A DNA stretch of 64,000 nucleotides from Parasponia andersonii (Eukaryota; Streptophyta; Magnoliopsida; Rosales; Cannabaceae). The stretch lies in NCBI GenBank assembly GCA_002914805.1, contig JXTB01000237.1:246364-310363 (forward strand), written 5' to 3'. Below, in pieces: positions 33,501-44,200 of the stretch; position 1 is the first letter of the stretch, and every line of letters starts with the position of its first letter. The position numbers and the translations under genes were made by a program. The notes below the pieces were generated by a model. That model had not been told where the DNA came from, searched no databases, and saw only the letters and a list, made by a program, of their open reading frames with translations.

Positions 33501-35112
33501 CATTAGAGCAACCCATTGTTAGATTTATATGGGGTTGGGAAGAAAAAAATTCAGTGACAAATACAAAAGAACTATATTAAGTACAAGGCCAAGTGTTTGT
33601 ACCGGGTCCTTCAAGGTATAAGTTTCAGGATTTCTGGCAGGTCCAGGTAGCATGTGAAGGCATGGAGCGAGTACTATGAGTGACTTCGCAAAAATACTTA
33701 GTTCTCCTTTTTTGCTCTTCCCTGTAACAAATATCAGAAAGAAATTTTGATTGGCAAAAAACGGACAGTACTAGAAACTGAAAGCATTTAGCTATGTTCC
33801 CATGTATCATTTGATTTTTTTTTAATCTTAAATCAGGATAGTACAGCTAAAAAGATGCAGACATTTGTTTACTAACCAGGGAAACCACAGATACCAACAA
33901 TGTCTCCGCGCTTAATTTGTGAGTGGAATCTACAGAACTCATCATCATTCATATCGGAATGCCTAACAAAACCAAGTTTGTCCAGAAAAATGTTTAGCTC
34001 TTTTGATGTATAAATGCAAGATGAAAATGCAAAAAAAAAAAAAAATGACTTGAGCATAAGGTTTCACTTTTGGAGTGTGTTAGAAACTTGCATAATTTAG
34101 TATATTACCTAAAGCCAGAAAATAAATAAAAACTTTTTCCAAAGAAACATGTGAAGCAGTATACAAAGTAACTATAACATCAACAGTTCACCACAAGTAA
34201 GATTCTGGCCCTGTATATCTAATGACGAAATGATAAAATATTCAATGTAAAAACAAACATTCACTAATAAGAAAAGAACATAGATATACACATGCTGATA
34301 AACAAGAAAGAAAGGTCCTGACTACTAAAACTCAAGTGCACTTGTTTTTTCATCGGAAATCGTTACCAAGTACTTCCTCTGCCTCAAAATGCAGACATAT
34401 TGATGCTCTTTTATTGAAAGAAAAGTATTTCATATACTTTTAGCTCCTATCTATTTTGTCATGAAGTATATCATAGAGTGTGAAGTCTTAACCATTTGTC
34501 TCGAGGGATTTTGACAGAAAAAGGCAATACCTTGCATCGGATATAAGTTGAACTTTGGCATGGTCACCATAAATGTCGTAGAAGTAGAGCTTCGAAGATG
34601 ATCCTCGTTTGCTCATGATTCTCCCTTGACAAAATTAAGAAAACACATTAATTAATGAAACATTTTATTATACTAATACCGTCATTTTAAATTAACTTAT
34701 TGATTAAACCATTTGATAAATATGAGCACCAGCTAAAGAGATTTCATCTGTTTCAACATGTTCCCCAGCATCCAAGCTTCCATATGTTCCGATGAATTCG
34801 GCGAAATTCATCGACACAGTGAACTTGTGAGGGTAAGGATTGATCCCAGATGCCCTTGTTAATGCCAGGCTTGCTAGCCTGTTCTGCAAGTATTGCTGCA
34901 GCAGAACATATTGATAAAAATTCTTGTTTGGGTTATTGGGAGGAAAAAAAAAAAAAAAAACAGAAGAAGAGAGGTTCCTTTCATATTCTTTTTTCAAGAA
35001 GTGTATTTAAAGCCAAAGAAAGTTGTAAGTTGAAGAAGGGGGAACCTACCGTAGGATCCATGTTATCATCCTCTCCCACATGATTCTTCTGATGCACTGA
35101 CTTAGTTGCCAT
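29898..35112 (-). CDS. Lysyl-tRNA synthetase, class IIb, cytosolic type, short form
   Basis: Twelve coding exons in transcript order: 35112-35050, 34895-34730, 34624-34531, 33962-33877, 33721-33603, 33496-33371, 33080-32798, 32701-32605, 31643-31487, 31303-31160, 30662-30594, 30056-29898, giving 499 residues. The anticodon-binding OB fold spans about 22-150 ([41 protein letters not shown]). The catalytic core follows with motif 1 around [23 protein letters not shown], motif 2 [20 protein letters not shown] (R255, E257) and motif 3 [15 protein letters not shown] (R483). It ligates lysine to tRNA-Lys. The N-terminus is [10 protein letters not shown]..., without the long Lys-rich extension of most plant cytosolic forms. 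The last exon stops five codons after the conserved SQNVK, so the FPAM strand that normally follows is absent. An acceptor-like CAG just before the ATG suggests an upstream, mostly 5' UTR exon near 35.65-35.75 kb. Sequence divergence suggests a paralogue rather than the main enzyme. Confidence 0.88.
30475..30520. repeat. ATT microsatellite in a lysyl-tRNA synthetase intron
   Basis: An uninterrupted (ATT)n tract of about 15 units lies in the last intron, about 75 bases from the end of the preceding exon. The frame across it looks like an ORF but is intronic. Confidence 0.9.
31991..32305. mobile_element. Tourist-like MITE in a lysyl-tRNA synthetase intron
   Basis: The ends GGCTCCGTTTAGAAT and GTTTGAAAGGGAGCC are imperfect inverted repeats, like those of the element at 3661-3931. 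The interior holds A/T runs and a doubled word TTGGATTGAAACAAAAAG. No clean TTA duplication is visible. It lies in the intron between exons 32701-32605 and 31643-31487. Confidence 0.55.
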
Positions 35113-36851
35113 TGAAACCTGTGCAGATGCAATATTTCTGTCACGATGCAATACAAATATAAATATACCTATTTGTATGATAAAGAAGCTCTAAGACATT
35201 CTTAATGGACATAGCATCAATGGCTTTGGCTTCTCCTAGTTGTTTTAAATTTATTTTCAAAAATAGTTACTGTCCGTAAAAGAGTTTAAATGCTTCAATC
35301 TAAACTCAACCAAATTGTTGAAACACCCGTAAAGCTAACAGTGACCTTTTCCACAAAAGCACCACTTCTTGAGCTTCCAAATTCAGCATCAAGTTTTACC
35401 CAACCCACATTTTTTTTTTCCAACTAAACTTATTCTGATTGTTACCCACTTAAGTATTCTGTATTTGGTCTATAAAGATGTATTTTCCTCATTCATACAT
35501 AAATCACAACCCAAATTTTTTTTCTCCTCCTAGCTTTTTTTTTGGGGGGGGCCTAATTTTCTCTATGAAGAGTAGCAATACATAAAAACGCAAAAGCTAA
35601 AGAAGAAAAACTTAAAAACACAAACGTAAAGGAGATATAACCATGAGCAGTACTTGTTGGTAGGCGTTGTAGCTAGTAGATTTCTGTTGAAGCTGTGTTC
35701 TCGAGTCTGAAGCAAAACAAACCGGTTTTTTTCTTTATGCTTTTCCTTTTGGGAGAGAAAGAAAGAAACCAGTGAGTTATGCTCCAGGATGCCTTATTGG
35801 ACTTAATTAATCAACGTCTTAGATTTGTATTGAGACGTGATTTTAGAGAGAGAGAGAAGTGAAGAACTCAGAGAAAGAGGAAATTTAGAGAGAGATTATA
35901 TGAACAATTAGATCTTAAAAAAATAATAATAATGAACGACCGTAGAACAAGAAAGACTTATTAAACCAAATTAGGAAACCAACTAATTCCACAACAAAAA
36001 TCTTAAAAAAGAATAAAAAAAATTAAAAAAGTTATTTAAAATTAAGCAACATAGGGAAAGTAGAAGTACAGGTTTTGTCACTCTTAATTAAGTTCTTTTT
36101 GGCGTATTGACGACGGTCCAACTTTCTTGATCCCCAAGAAATGTTCAATTTTCGTCAACTTTTATACAATAAGATAATTCGTAGTGGATAATATTATGTA
36201 TCCTTTGCTTTCCTGTAGTCAATCACTAACGTTTGTTTATTTATTTGTCTTTTTTTGAATTGGTCCAACTCTTCAGTTTGTTCGTTCCTTTTTTTAATGG
36301 ACAAGGAAAAATGTTGCGGAAAAAATAAGAAACAAAAAAACAGATAACGAAATATTTGTTCCTCTACTAGCTGAGTCATAAATCCATATAAGTTCTTAGT
36401 GGTACAATTAAAGTTAGAAGAGTCGCACGTATATTTCTTTTTCGGGGAAAAGTGTCATATATCTACTACTATATAATAGAAAGGAATAGTCTTGGAACTG
36501 TGTCTTATTTCCAGCTACTTCAACTATTTTTTATTAGTATTGGTTGTGTGCATTTGTATGCATTGGATCACAATTTATTTGTTTTCGGCAAGTCCAAATG
36601 TTATTAGAGGAAACTATATAAGATTGCCCTTTTCTAATTTATGTTGTAATAATTAGAATTTACTATTATACCCTTATTTAAATTAATTAGACTTATTTTA
36701 CCAATATACATAATTCATTTACTAATTTATATTATATATTTACCGTAATATACAAGTCATTCACTCGTATATATAATTCATTTAGTGGCACGTATAAATC
36801 ATTTACAGTGGTATATTTACCGATCGATGTACTCCAATCCATATTATTTTT
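35113..36851. other. Upstream region of the lysyl-tRNA synthetase gene, AT-rich
   Basis: Probable 5' UTR material of the synthetase lies at about 35640-35770 on the minus strand. Beyond it are short GA tracts (35848-35895) and AT-rich sequence without recognisable genes. Near 36730-36830 short words of the type ATTCATTTAC and GTATATTTACC recur several times with imperfect spacing. Confidence 0.5.
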
Positions 36852-37005
36852 CGTCAAAACCACATAAGCTATAACAGCTTCCTTAGCAACAGGAATGACC
36901 ATCGGCAACAATGGCACTAATCCACCCATTATGTAGGAAATTGCGGTGGTTAATGCACTTTGTAAAGCTCTCATGGGGTCCGGTTTCTCCAAACCTAGCT
37001 CGAAC
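36852..37005 (-). pseudogene. Orphan exon of a VIT1-type vacuolar iron transporter
   Basis: After an acceptor-like TTATGCAG the minus strand encodes FELGLEKPDPMRALQSALTT, then AISYIMGGLVPLLP and a further ~15 residues (AKEAVIAYVVLT). This matches the middle of VIT1-family proteins, which pump iron(II) and manganese into vacuoles. The match is about 51 residues, including a membrane segment that normally lies in the C-terminal half. After VVLT the sequence leaves the family and becomes AT repeat-like. The flanking N-terminal and C-terminal exons were not found within several kb. This is most likely a captured or decayed fragment of a host gene; similarity is high enough to imply a fairly recent origin. 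Confidence 0.75.
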
Positions 37006-37105
37006 CTGCATAAGGGATAACATATTAAAAGCCTAACATTGCAGGTGTATACGATTTAATTAAAAACAAACAAACAAACAAGACAGGGATATGTATTAAG
37101 TACCT

Positions 37106-37260
37106 TTTATTTTGATACGTGTCAACAATGGCGGTTCTGATAAGAGCGATGGACTGGTCTTCAATGGCGGTGGAGAGAGAGAGAGGTACGAAGCTGGAGA
37201 GAGAGTGAGAGTGGGGTGAATGTTTCGTTCGTGTAGAGAGAGAGAGAGTCGGACTGAAAT
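37106..37260 (-). other. Possible leader or first exon, CT-rich
   Basis: On the minus strand a CT-rich stretch leads into the frame LSTAIEDQSIALIRTAIVDTYQNK, ending at AAAAG followed by GTACTT, a plausible donor. It lies just upstream of the VIT1-like exon, so it might be the first exon of a chimeric transcript. The plus strand also offers a short ATG frame at 37131. I do not recognise either product. Confidence 0.25.
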
Positions 37261-37419
37261 GAGTGAGGTGTAAAGCGAGAGAGAGTCGTTTCAAGTCAAA
37301 GTAGAGTGTCAAGGTAATTTTGGTATTAAAAGAACACAAAAAAACCAAAGATATATACTAAAACTTACCACCAAAAGTGTACAAAGCCCATGTTATTAAG
37401 GTGCGCTACCGATGATATT

Positions 37420-39625
37420 AGCCGAATGACCGAATTTTGGATTATGTTTGAAAATGGCTGTTTTTCATATATGGTTAAAAAAATAGCTGAATTTTGCAAA
37501 TTATTTGAAAAATAATCACTTTTTATACTTAATATATCAAAATATATTGATTTATTTTGTATAGATTGATATATTTTAAAAAGCAGTTATTTAATTATAA
37601 AATAGCCATTTATTAAATAAGTGTAAAAAAGAGTCATTTTTAAATTGATCTAAAAATAGAACATTTTTTAAAAAGGATATATCACAAATAGAGAAAATTG
37701 TTCTTTTAGGCTTTTCTTCCTCCACTTAATGTTAATAATATTGAAATTCAAAAGAACATGAAGTGAGAAAGAAATATCAAGTTATAATATAAGCGTATCG
37801 AAATTCTAAGAATACCTTGATAATGTATGAAAAAATGCCAGCTGATAAGCTGATATACAGTCGGTTTCTTTAGGCTTAGTCTTTTGGTCAAATCGTTAAT
37901 TTTTTTTCCTCATGTTTCTTTTCAAATTTTCCTTTCCTTATTTTTTTAACACTTCCATTTGTTTGCCAACTTTTATAAATAACAATACAAATTGATTAGC
38001 CGATACGTGCCCAATATTAGTGTATATATATAGACATCAATTCACTAGGTATTTTTTTTTTGTCTCTCTATAGATATTGTTTTGTTTAATTAAAACTTAT
38101 CATGCAAGTTTTTTATCGTAAAAATTAGAGAGAACAAAATATTAAATAATAGATATTTTATTTTATTTTTTTCCTAACTACCTAAATTATGATAGCTATT
38201 AGATTATGATCCAACCACTAAAAAAAATACCTATATATAAGAAAAAAAATACATATTGAATTGGGAACCTATATATATACACTTATATCTATTTTATATG
38301 AGAAAGTTATGATTTTCTTGTGTGCTTTCTTAGATAAATAGTCAAATTTTGGGTTAAGTGAACAATTACTATTTTTTTTAAATGTTTAACTAAACTTATC
38401 ATCACTATTATATTCTACCACTTTTATGAGAGAATTAGTCAAGAATCTGTCAAAATTACCACTAATGTTAAGAATCTGTCAAGATAATCAAGAATTTATT
38501 TAAAAAAATGGTATGGTGATATATTTAATTAATGAGGAAAAAATGATATTCACCTAATTTATTCCAAATTTTAGGTCTTTCATTGATAATTATATGTTTC
38601 TTAAATACCACTAAAAAATGGTCCAATGTATCCAAAAAAAACAAAAAAGAAGAAATATATCAATTTTATGATAAATATACTAGTGTCAAGATTGATATCT
38701 TCTGATACACAAAATTGATATGAAATACATACATAAAGGCTATTTAGCAAACTATTTGGAAAAAAAAAAAAGGCTATTTATTAAACAGGTGAAAAAAATA
38801 CATTTACTTAGAATTTCAAAAGAAATAAAAAAGATTATTATTATCATGGGGACGTGGGTATTATTATTTTATAATGATTTAGCCACCCTCAAAATGAAAT
38901 TTAGAGCATTCTAAAACACAATGATGTGGGTTAAGTAGGCATTTATCTTTTTGTTTTTCAAATGTTTAACTAAATTTATCACTATCATTAGATTTTATTA
39001 TATTTGGAAGGGAATTAGTCAAGAATTCATCATGAATGCGTCAAGAATTTGTCAAGATCACTATCTACCTCAAGAATATGTTAAGAAGCCGTCGAAAATC
39101 TATCAAAAATTTATCAATAATCCGTTAAGATTGTCGCTAATGTTAAAAATTATTCAAGAATCCGTCAAAATTATTAAGAATTCATTTTTTTTTAGAAAAA
39201 AGTGATATGGTGATAGATTTAATTAATGAAGAAAAAAAAGTTGTGGACTGCTAATTTATTCCAATGAAGTCCATTCCATATTAAGTATTTATAAGCAATA
39301 CCTTTTTTTAAGATCAATTTAAAAAATACCCCTTTTCTATACCTATTTAATAAATAATTGTTTTATAATTACATTTTGATAAATGACATTTTGAAAAATG
39401 ACCGTTTTTTATACCTATTTAATAAATAATTGTTTTATAATTGCATTTGATAAATGACCGTTTTTAGTTGATCTATTTTTCAAAAAATAAATCAATATAT
39501 TTTAATATACTAAATATGAAAAATGGTGATTTTTTAAAATAATTTTCAAAATTCAACTCTTTTTTAATAGTATTTGAAAAACAGTTATTTTGTAAATTAT
39601 GATCCAAAATTCGGTAATTTGGCTA
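37420..39625. mobile_element. About 2.2-kb element with long terminal inverted repeats
   Basis: The left arm, about 37420-37680 (AGCCGAATGACCGAATTTTGG onward), recurs inverted at about 39305-39625. Shared words include TATATTGATTTATTTT, CATTTATTAAAT and TTAAATTGATCT. Arms of 260-320 bp with no encoded transposase suggest a Mutator-like non-autonomous element. The interior contains direct repeats at about 38330-38580 and 38935-39265 (ATGTTTAACTAAA, AATTAGTCAAGAAT, GGTGATA-ATTTAATTAATGA). A smaller MITE is nested at 38032-38270. No target duplication is clear. Confidence 0.7.
38032..38270. mobile_element. MITE related to the 29498-29657 element, nested
   Basis: The left end GACATCAATTCACTAGGTAT and right end ATACATATTGAATTGGGAACC form imperfect inverted repeats. 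They are flanked by TATATA on both sides. Both ends resemble the GGGCACCAGTCCAGTAGGTAT ends of the other copy but are much more diverged, so this copy is older. Confidence 0.55.
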
Positions 39626-40192
39626 AAAAAAACCCTTCTATATTTGGCACACAAAAATAATAATAAAATGCCATATTTTACACCAGAATTATTACTCTTA
39701 TAAATAATGTTACTTTTAATTTAATAATTGATAAGTTAAATGATGTAATTTCTTGAATATTGAAAAGTTTAGGTTAAGCATGGTAAAGTGTATAAGTAAA
39801 CGATCGTCTTTTTGAAATTGTGGATATTAACATCTCAAAATTTTATATACATAAAAAAGTTGAAATTTGGCCAAATTTGACACAAAGTATAATATATATA
39901 TATATATATATATATAATTTAGTGTAAAACATAGCATCACATTAGAAAAAATTTAATTTTGTGCTATATATGCTAAGTGTATTATTGTACATTTTGTGCT
40001 ATATGCTAAAGTATAACATTAGCACACTAATTTAACATTGAATTGTTATATATAAAAAAAAATTAACATTGAATTGGAGTGCTCGGTTCACATCAACAAC
40101 CTTTAATCATAAAATGAAGAGTAATGACTTATGTACATTTATAGAAGTTGATTAAATGTTGTAGAGTAACATGCCGCACTAAATAATAATCA

Positions 40193-40655
40193 GGTTAATT
40201 TGCAGCAAAAATCCTTAAACTTTAGTATCTTTTGCATTTAAGTCCTTAACTTTTAAATTTTGACATTTAAATCCCAAACCTCACAAAAGTGTTGCACCGT
40301 TGGTTCTTTGTTTCACTTCCATCCATTTATTCCGTCAAAAAAAGAAAAACCCAAGTCCGATTCTGAACTTGTTGGATTTCCAATTCTTTTCATTTTTTTG
40401 ATATTGGGCATAAACGATTTCTTCTTTAACTAATTTTTTTTAATCTCAAATAGAGAAAATATAGACTTGGGTTTTCTTTCTTTAAACTGTTTTTTTTTCT
40501 TTCTTTTTTTGACAGAATAAATAGATGGAAGTGAAATAAAGGACCAACTGTGCAATATTTTTGTGAAGTTTGGGATTTAAATACCAAAATTTAAAAATTA
40601 GGGACCTAAATGCTAAAAATACTAAAAATTAGGGATTTTTATTACAAATTACCCT
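40193..40655. mobile_element. MITE with about 200-bp inverted arms
   Basis: The left end GGTTAATTTGCAGCAAAAATC and the right end, reversed, are near-complementary. The arms continue through CTTTTGCATTTAAGTCC and TTTCACTTCCATCCATTTATT against their complements. AATAATC repeats on both flanks (40185-40191 and 40656-40662), a likely 8-9 bp target duplication as in Mutator-like elements. No coding capacity. Confidence 0.75.
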
Positions 40656-41293
40656 AATAATCTAAGTATAAAAAAACAAAAAAAAAAAAAACCAATACAT
40701 TACTACACGAGTGAAGTACAAATATATTGATGTAGTTTTTTTTATTTTTAGAAATTTTGCACGTGTCCTTAGAAATCACACTACTATTTCAAAACGCCGA
40801 ATAAAATAAATTGATGTAGTTTTTTTTTTTATTTTTAGAAATTTTGCACATGTTCTTAGAAATCACACTGCTATTTCAAAACACCGGAGGATTTGACCTC
40901 TTCTCTCCCCCGGGGTGCAAAATTAGATGTTTTAGTCTTTTTAGTTTGGGTATGAAACTGCAAACTTTATTTGCTATTCGGGCGAACAAAGTGTAATTTT
41001 CAAAATTACATGGTTTCAAATTTAAAGAAAAAAGAACTATAAGGATATGTTTGTAATTTCTTACCAAAAATACGAGTAATTAATCCATAGTACATTGACT
41101 AAAAACAAAAATATACATACGTGTACATATACATTTCTGTAAATTTTAAATTGTAGCTCTTTTGGTTTGAATGTTTCTGCGTATATGCATCGTGATGATC
41201 ATCACTGAGACGAAGTTAGAAAAAAATTTATGAAACAAAAAAGAAAATTTCAAAAAAAAAAAAAAAAAAATCCAATCTTTGAGCTGATTCGCC

Positions 41294-44200
41294 ATGTTTG
41301 CGAAGCGTCTCTTACAGAAAGCTGTTCACAATTCTCAGGTACTTTACTTGTTTCATTTCTCAAAATTGTTTCTTCGTTTAGCTCCTAACAAAATTTTCTA
41401 ATCTTCGATCAAATCTATCCATGGCGACTGTCTAGGATTTCTTTTTTTCAATTCAAATTTTAAAATTTTTTGGTTATTTTTGTCTTCATTTTGTGATTTT
41501 ATTATCTGCGTTATTCATTCAAGTCTGTAAACTTTGTACTGTTTGATTTGATTTTATCAATTTTGATTGGTTTCAATTTTTATGGAGAATGGAATGGAAA
41601 TTATGGAATTAAGTTTTTTGGTTTCTTGATAATAATAATTTTTATGTTGATTTTAGCAGAACTTGAAACAAGGCAATTTGACGGAAACAGACTTGGACCT
41701 GCGAATTTCAGTTCATTATGGCATCCCTTCTACGTCTTCTCTTCTTGCTTTCGACCCAATTCAGCGCCTTTTAGCTATTGGAACACTGTGAGCTGATTTC
41801 CATTTCTGTTTATGTTTTTTGGTCAAAATTTGAGCTATTAGCTAAGTTCTAGGATTGGCTATTTGGGGTAAGAAAAGAAATCAGCTGATAAAACCAATTC
41901 GTACATTTCGTTTCTATGATGCCGAAAATTATAGTTACGTTAAGTCTGTAGTTTTGTTATTGTTCTCTGAAAAATGTGGTTTTGCGTCACATTAGATGAT
42001 GGGGTTTTGCACTTTCCCCACTTAGTGATAATTAAGGCGAGTGTTCCTTGAGGATATTTGGTGGAGTGGCAACACTAGTGATCATAAGCTTAGACAAAAG
42101 TTAGGAGGTTCACCAGCACCACTAAACTAAATGGCCTGGTGGGAATCGGGGTGGCTTGGATATAAATTAGTGCTGTTTTTTAAGTATAAAATCATGAAGT
42201 TAGATGTTACATCATGTGGCACTACATTGCCACTGACTCAATTTATTACTTTTCATTTTTTGGGCAGGGATGGAAGGATAAAAGTGATCGGTGGGGATGG
42301 CATTGAAGGGATTTTTATATCCCCAAAGCAATTACCATACAAAAACATTGAGGTAAAGGTTCTGAACTATTGGAATGCTGTGTTGATATTTTTCCTATGT
42401 GGCAAATTTAGTTATGACATCTAAGGTTATAAGGCATTTATGAATAACCTATAAGCAATGCACGATTGAGGACGATGTGTGTGTTTGCTGGTGTGTCTGA
42501 GTATATGTACATATCTCTTAACTTTTCCTTTCACATTCTTCCTCTTTCTTGGGTGGCAGATATAATGCTTATTGTTGTTTTGGCAGTTTCTGCAAAACCA
42601 GGGATACTTGGTCAGCATTTTAAATGACAATGATATTCAGGTATGGTTCCTTATCAACTTTGAAATTTCTGTCTCCAGTCAAACTTGATTTGTCATAATT
42701 TGAATCATTGAATAATAATGAGAGAACTCCTTTGAACTTCTTGATCAAGTGTCATTTTTAGCTCCTTTTTCTCAGTTACCAAGATGACTCTCAAGTCTCA
42801 TTTGGTTGTTTGTTACTGGCTTTTGGTTTTCTTTCAGTTGTTTTTTCAGTAATTTTATTCCATGATACCAACTTACATAGTTTCTTGGTCTAAATTAAGA
42901 AAATGTTTTGTATCTCTATTTGGGGCGACGAAGGCATTAGCAGGTAATTGTTGATAGTCCTGTGGGTGTTGATTTTGCAATGCTAGTTGAATTTTAAACT
43001 TTAGCTATTAGGAAGGGCTTAAATTTGATTTACTTTTTCAGTTAGTCGAGTTTTATTATTCACTTTTCATTTTCACAGATTTGGAATCTTGAGAGAAGGT
43101 GCCTGGTTTGCTGTTTACATTGGGAAAGCAGTATAACAGCTTTCACCGCAATCCATGGCTCCAACTTCATGTACATTACTGATTTATATAAAAGATGTCA
43201 CATATATTCTTAATTAGCTGCTATTGGCTGGAAAGTTAAAGAGTGGTGGAAATCACTTCATAACATGATTTTTATATTACAAATTGCAGGTATGTCGGTG
43301 ATGAGTATGGTTCAATGTCTGTGGTGAAATTCAATGTTGAAGAGGAAAGTCTTTTGCGGTTGCCTTATCATGTATCTGCAAATACCATAAGTGGTAATTT
43401 ATACCCCAAAATATATTATATTGTTTCTGCCTCTGCTTCTTGTTTCTATGTAGCTATCGTCCTTAAGGCTGCCAAAGAGTTTTATGTGGTTTTGCAACCT
43501 TATAATTTGAACTAGAGTTAAGAATTGATTTGGAAAAGGAAAAGTTTCAATTCCTAATTTTGTCCAATCATTAGCAGGGAGAAGAAAAAAGACCAACAAC
43601 ATAACCAAGTCTAATAACTAGATAAAAAAGCCTCAAGGGTTATCTTATATGTTGTTTTTTTAAATTTAAATTTATATTTACATAGGATCATCTCCTTTGT
43701 TGAGTCTCATGCTATTATGTGACTATGTTTTCTAATGTCCCAATGGATCAGCTCAAATGCATCTTAATAAATTATGATTGTATAAAATTTTGAAATTCAA
43801 TAAATTAATGGTTTTGCTTCTCTTTGCGGGCACAATCGTTATTCCATATGCATGTACCCAATTAGTTGCAAATGGATGAGAGTTCTCACAGAAGTGAAGT
43901 ATGTATAATTGGTATGAATTGCTGAAACTCTGGCATTTCCATAACCTGAAAGTTTGATGTCTCCATGGTTGATATTATTGGTATACTAGGGTACAAGTGG
44001 TTTGTTTAAATTTATGTTACTCCCTTCTCCCTTCAATTGATCAATGGTCCTATAATCCACTAACTGAGAATGACTACTTTTTCACATATGCTGCTATTTG
44101 TTATCACAATGCACATGCTTGCAGAGGTGACGGTTTGATATCAATATGGTGAAATTTTGTCCCAGAGAGCCATATGGCTAAAATGTCTTTTAACTAATGA

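Noticed and set aside
37025-37348. 107-residue minus-strand ORF as a complete gene
   Set aside because: CT-repeat leader-like sequence; only the segment near a donor site might be a real exon, kept as a low-confidence feature.
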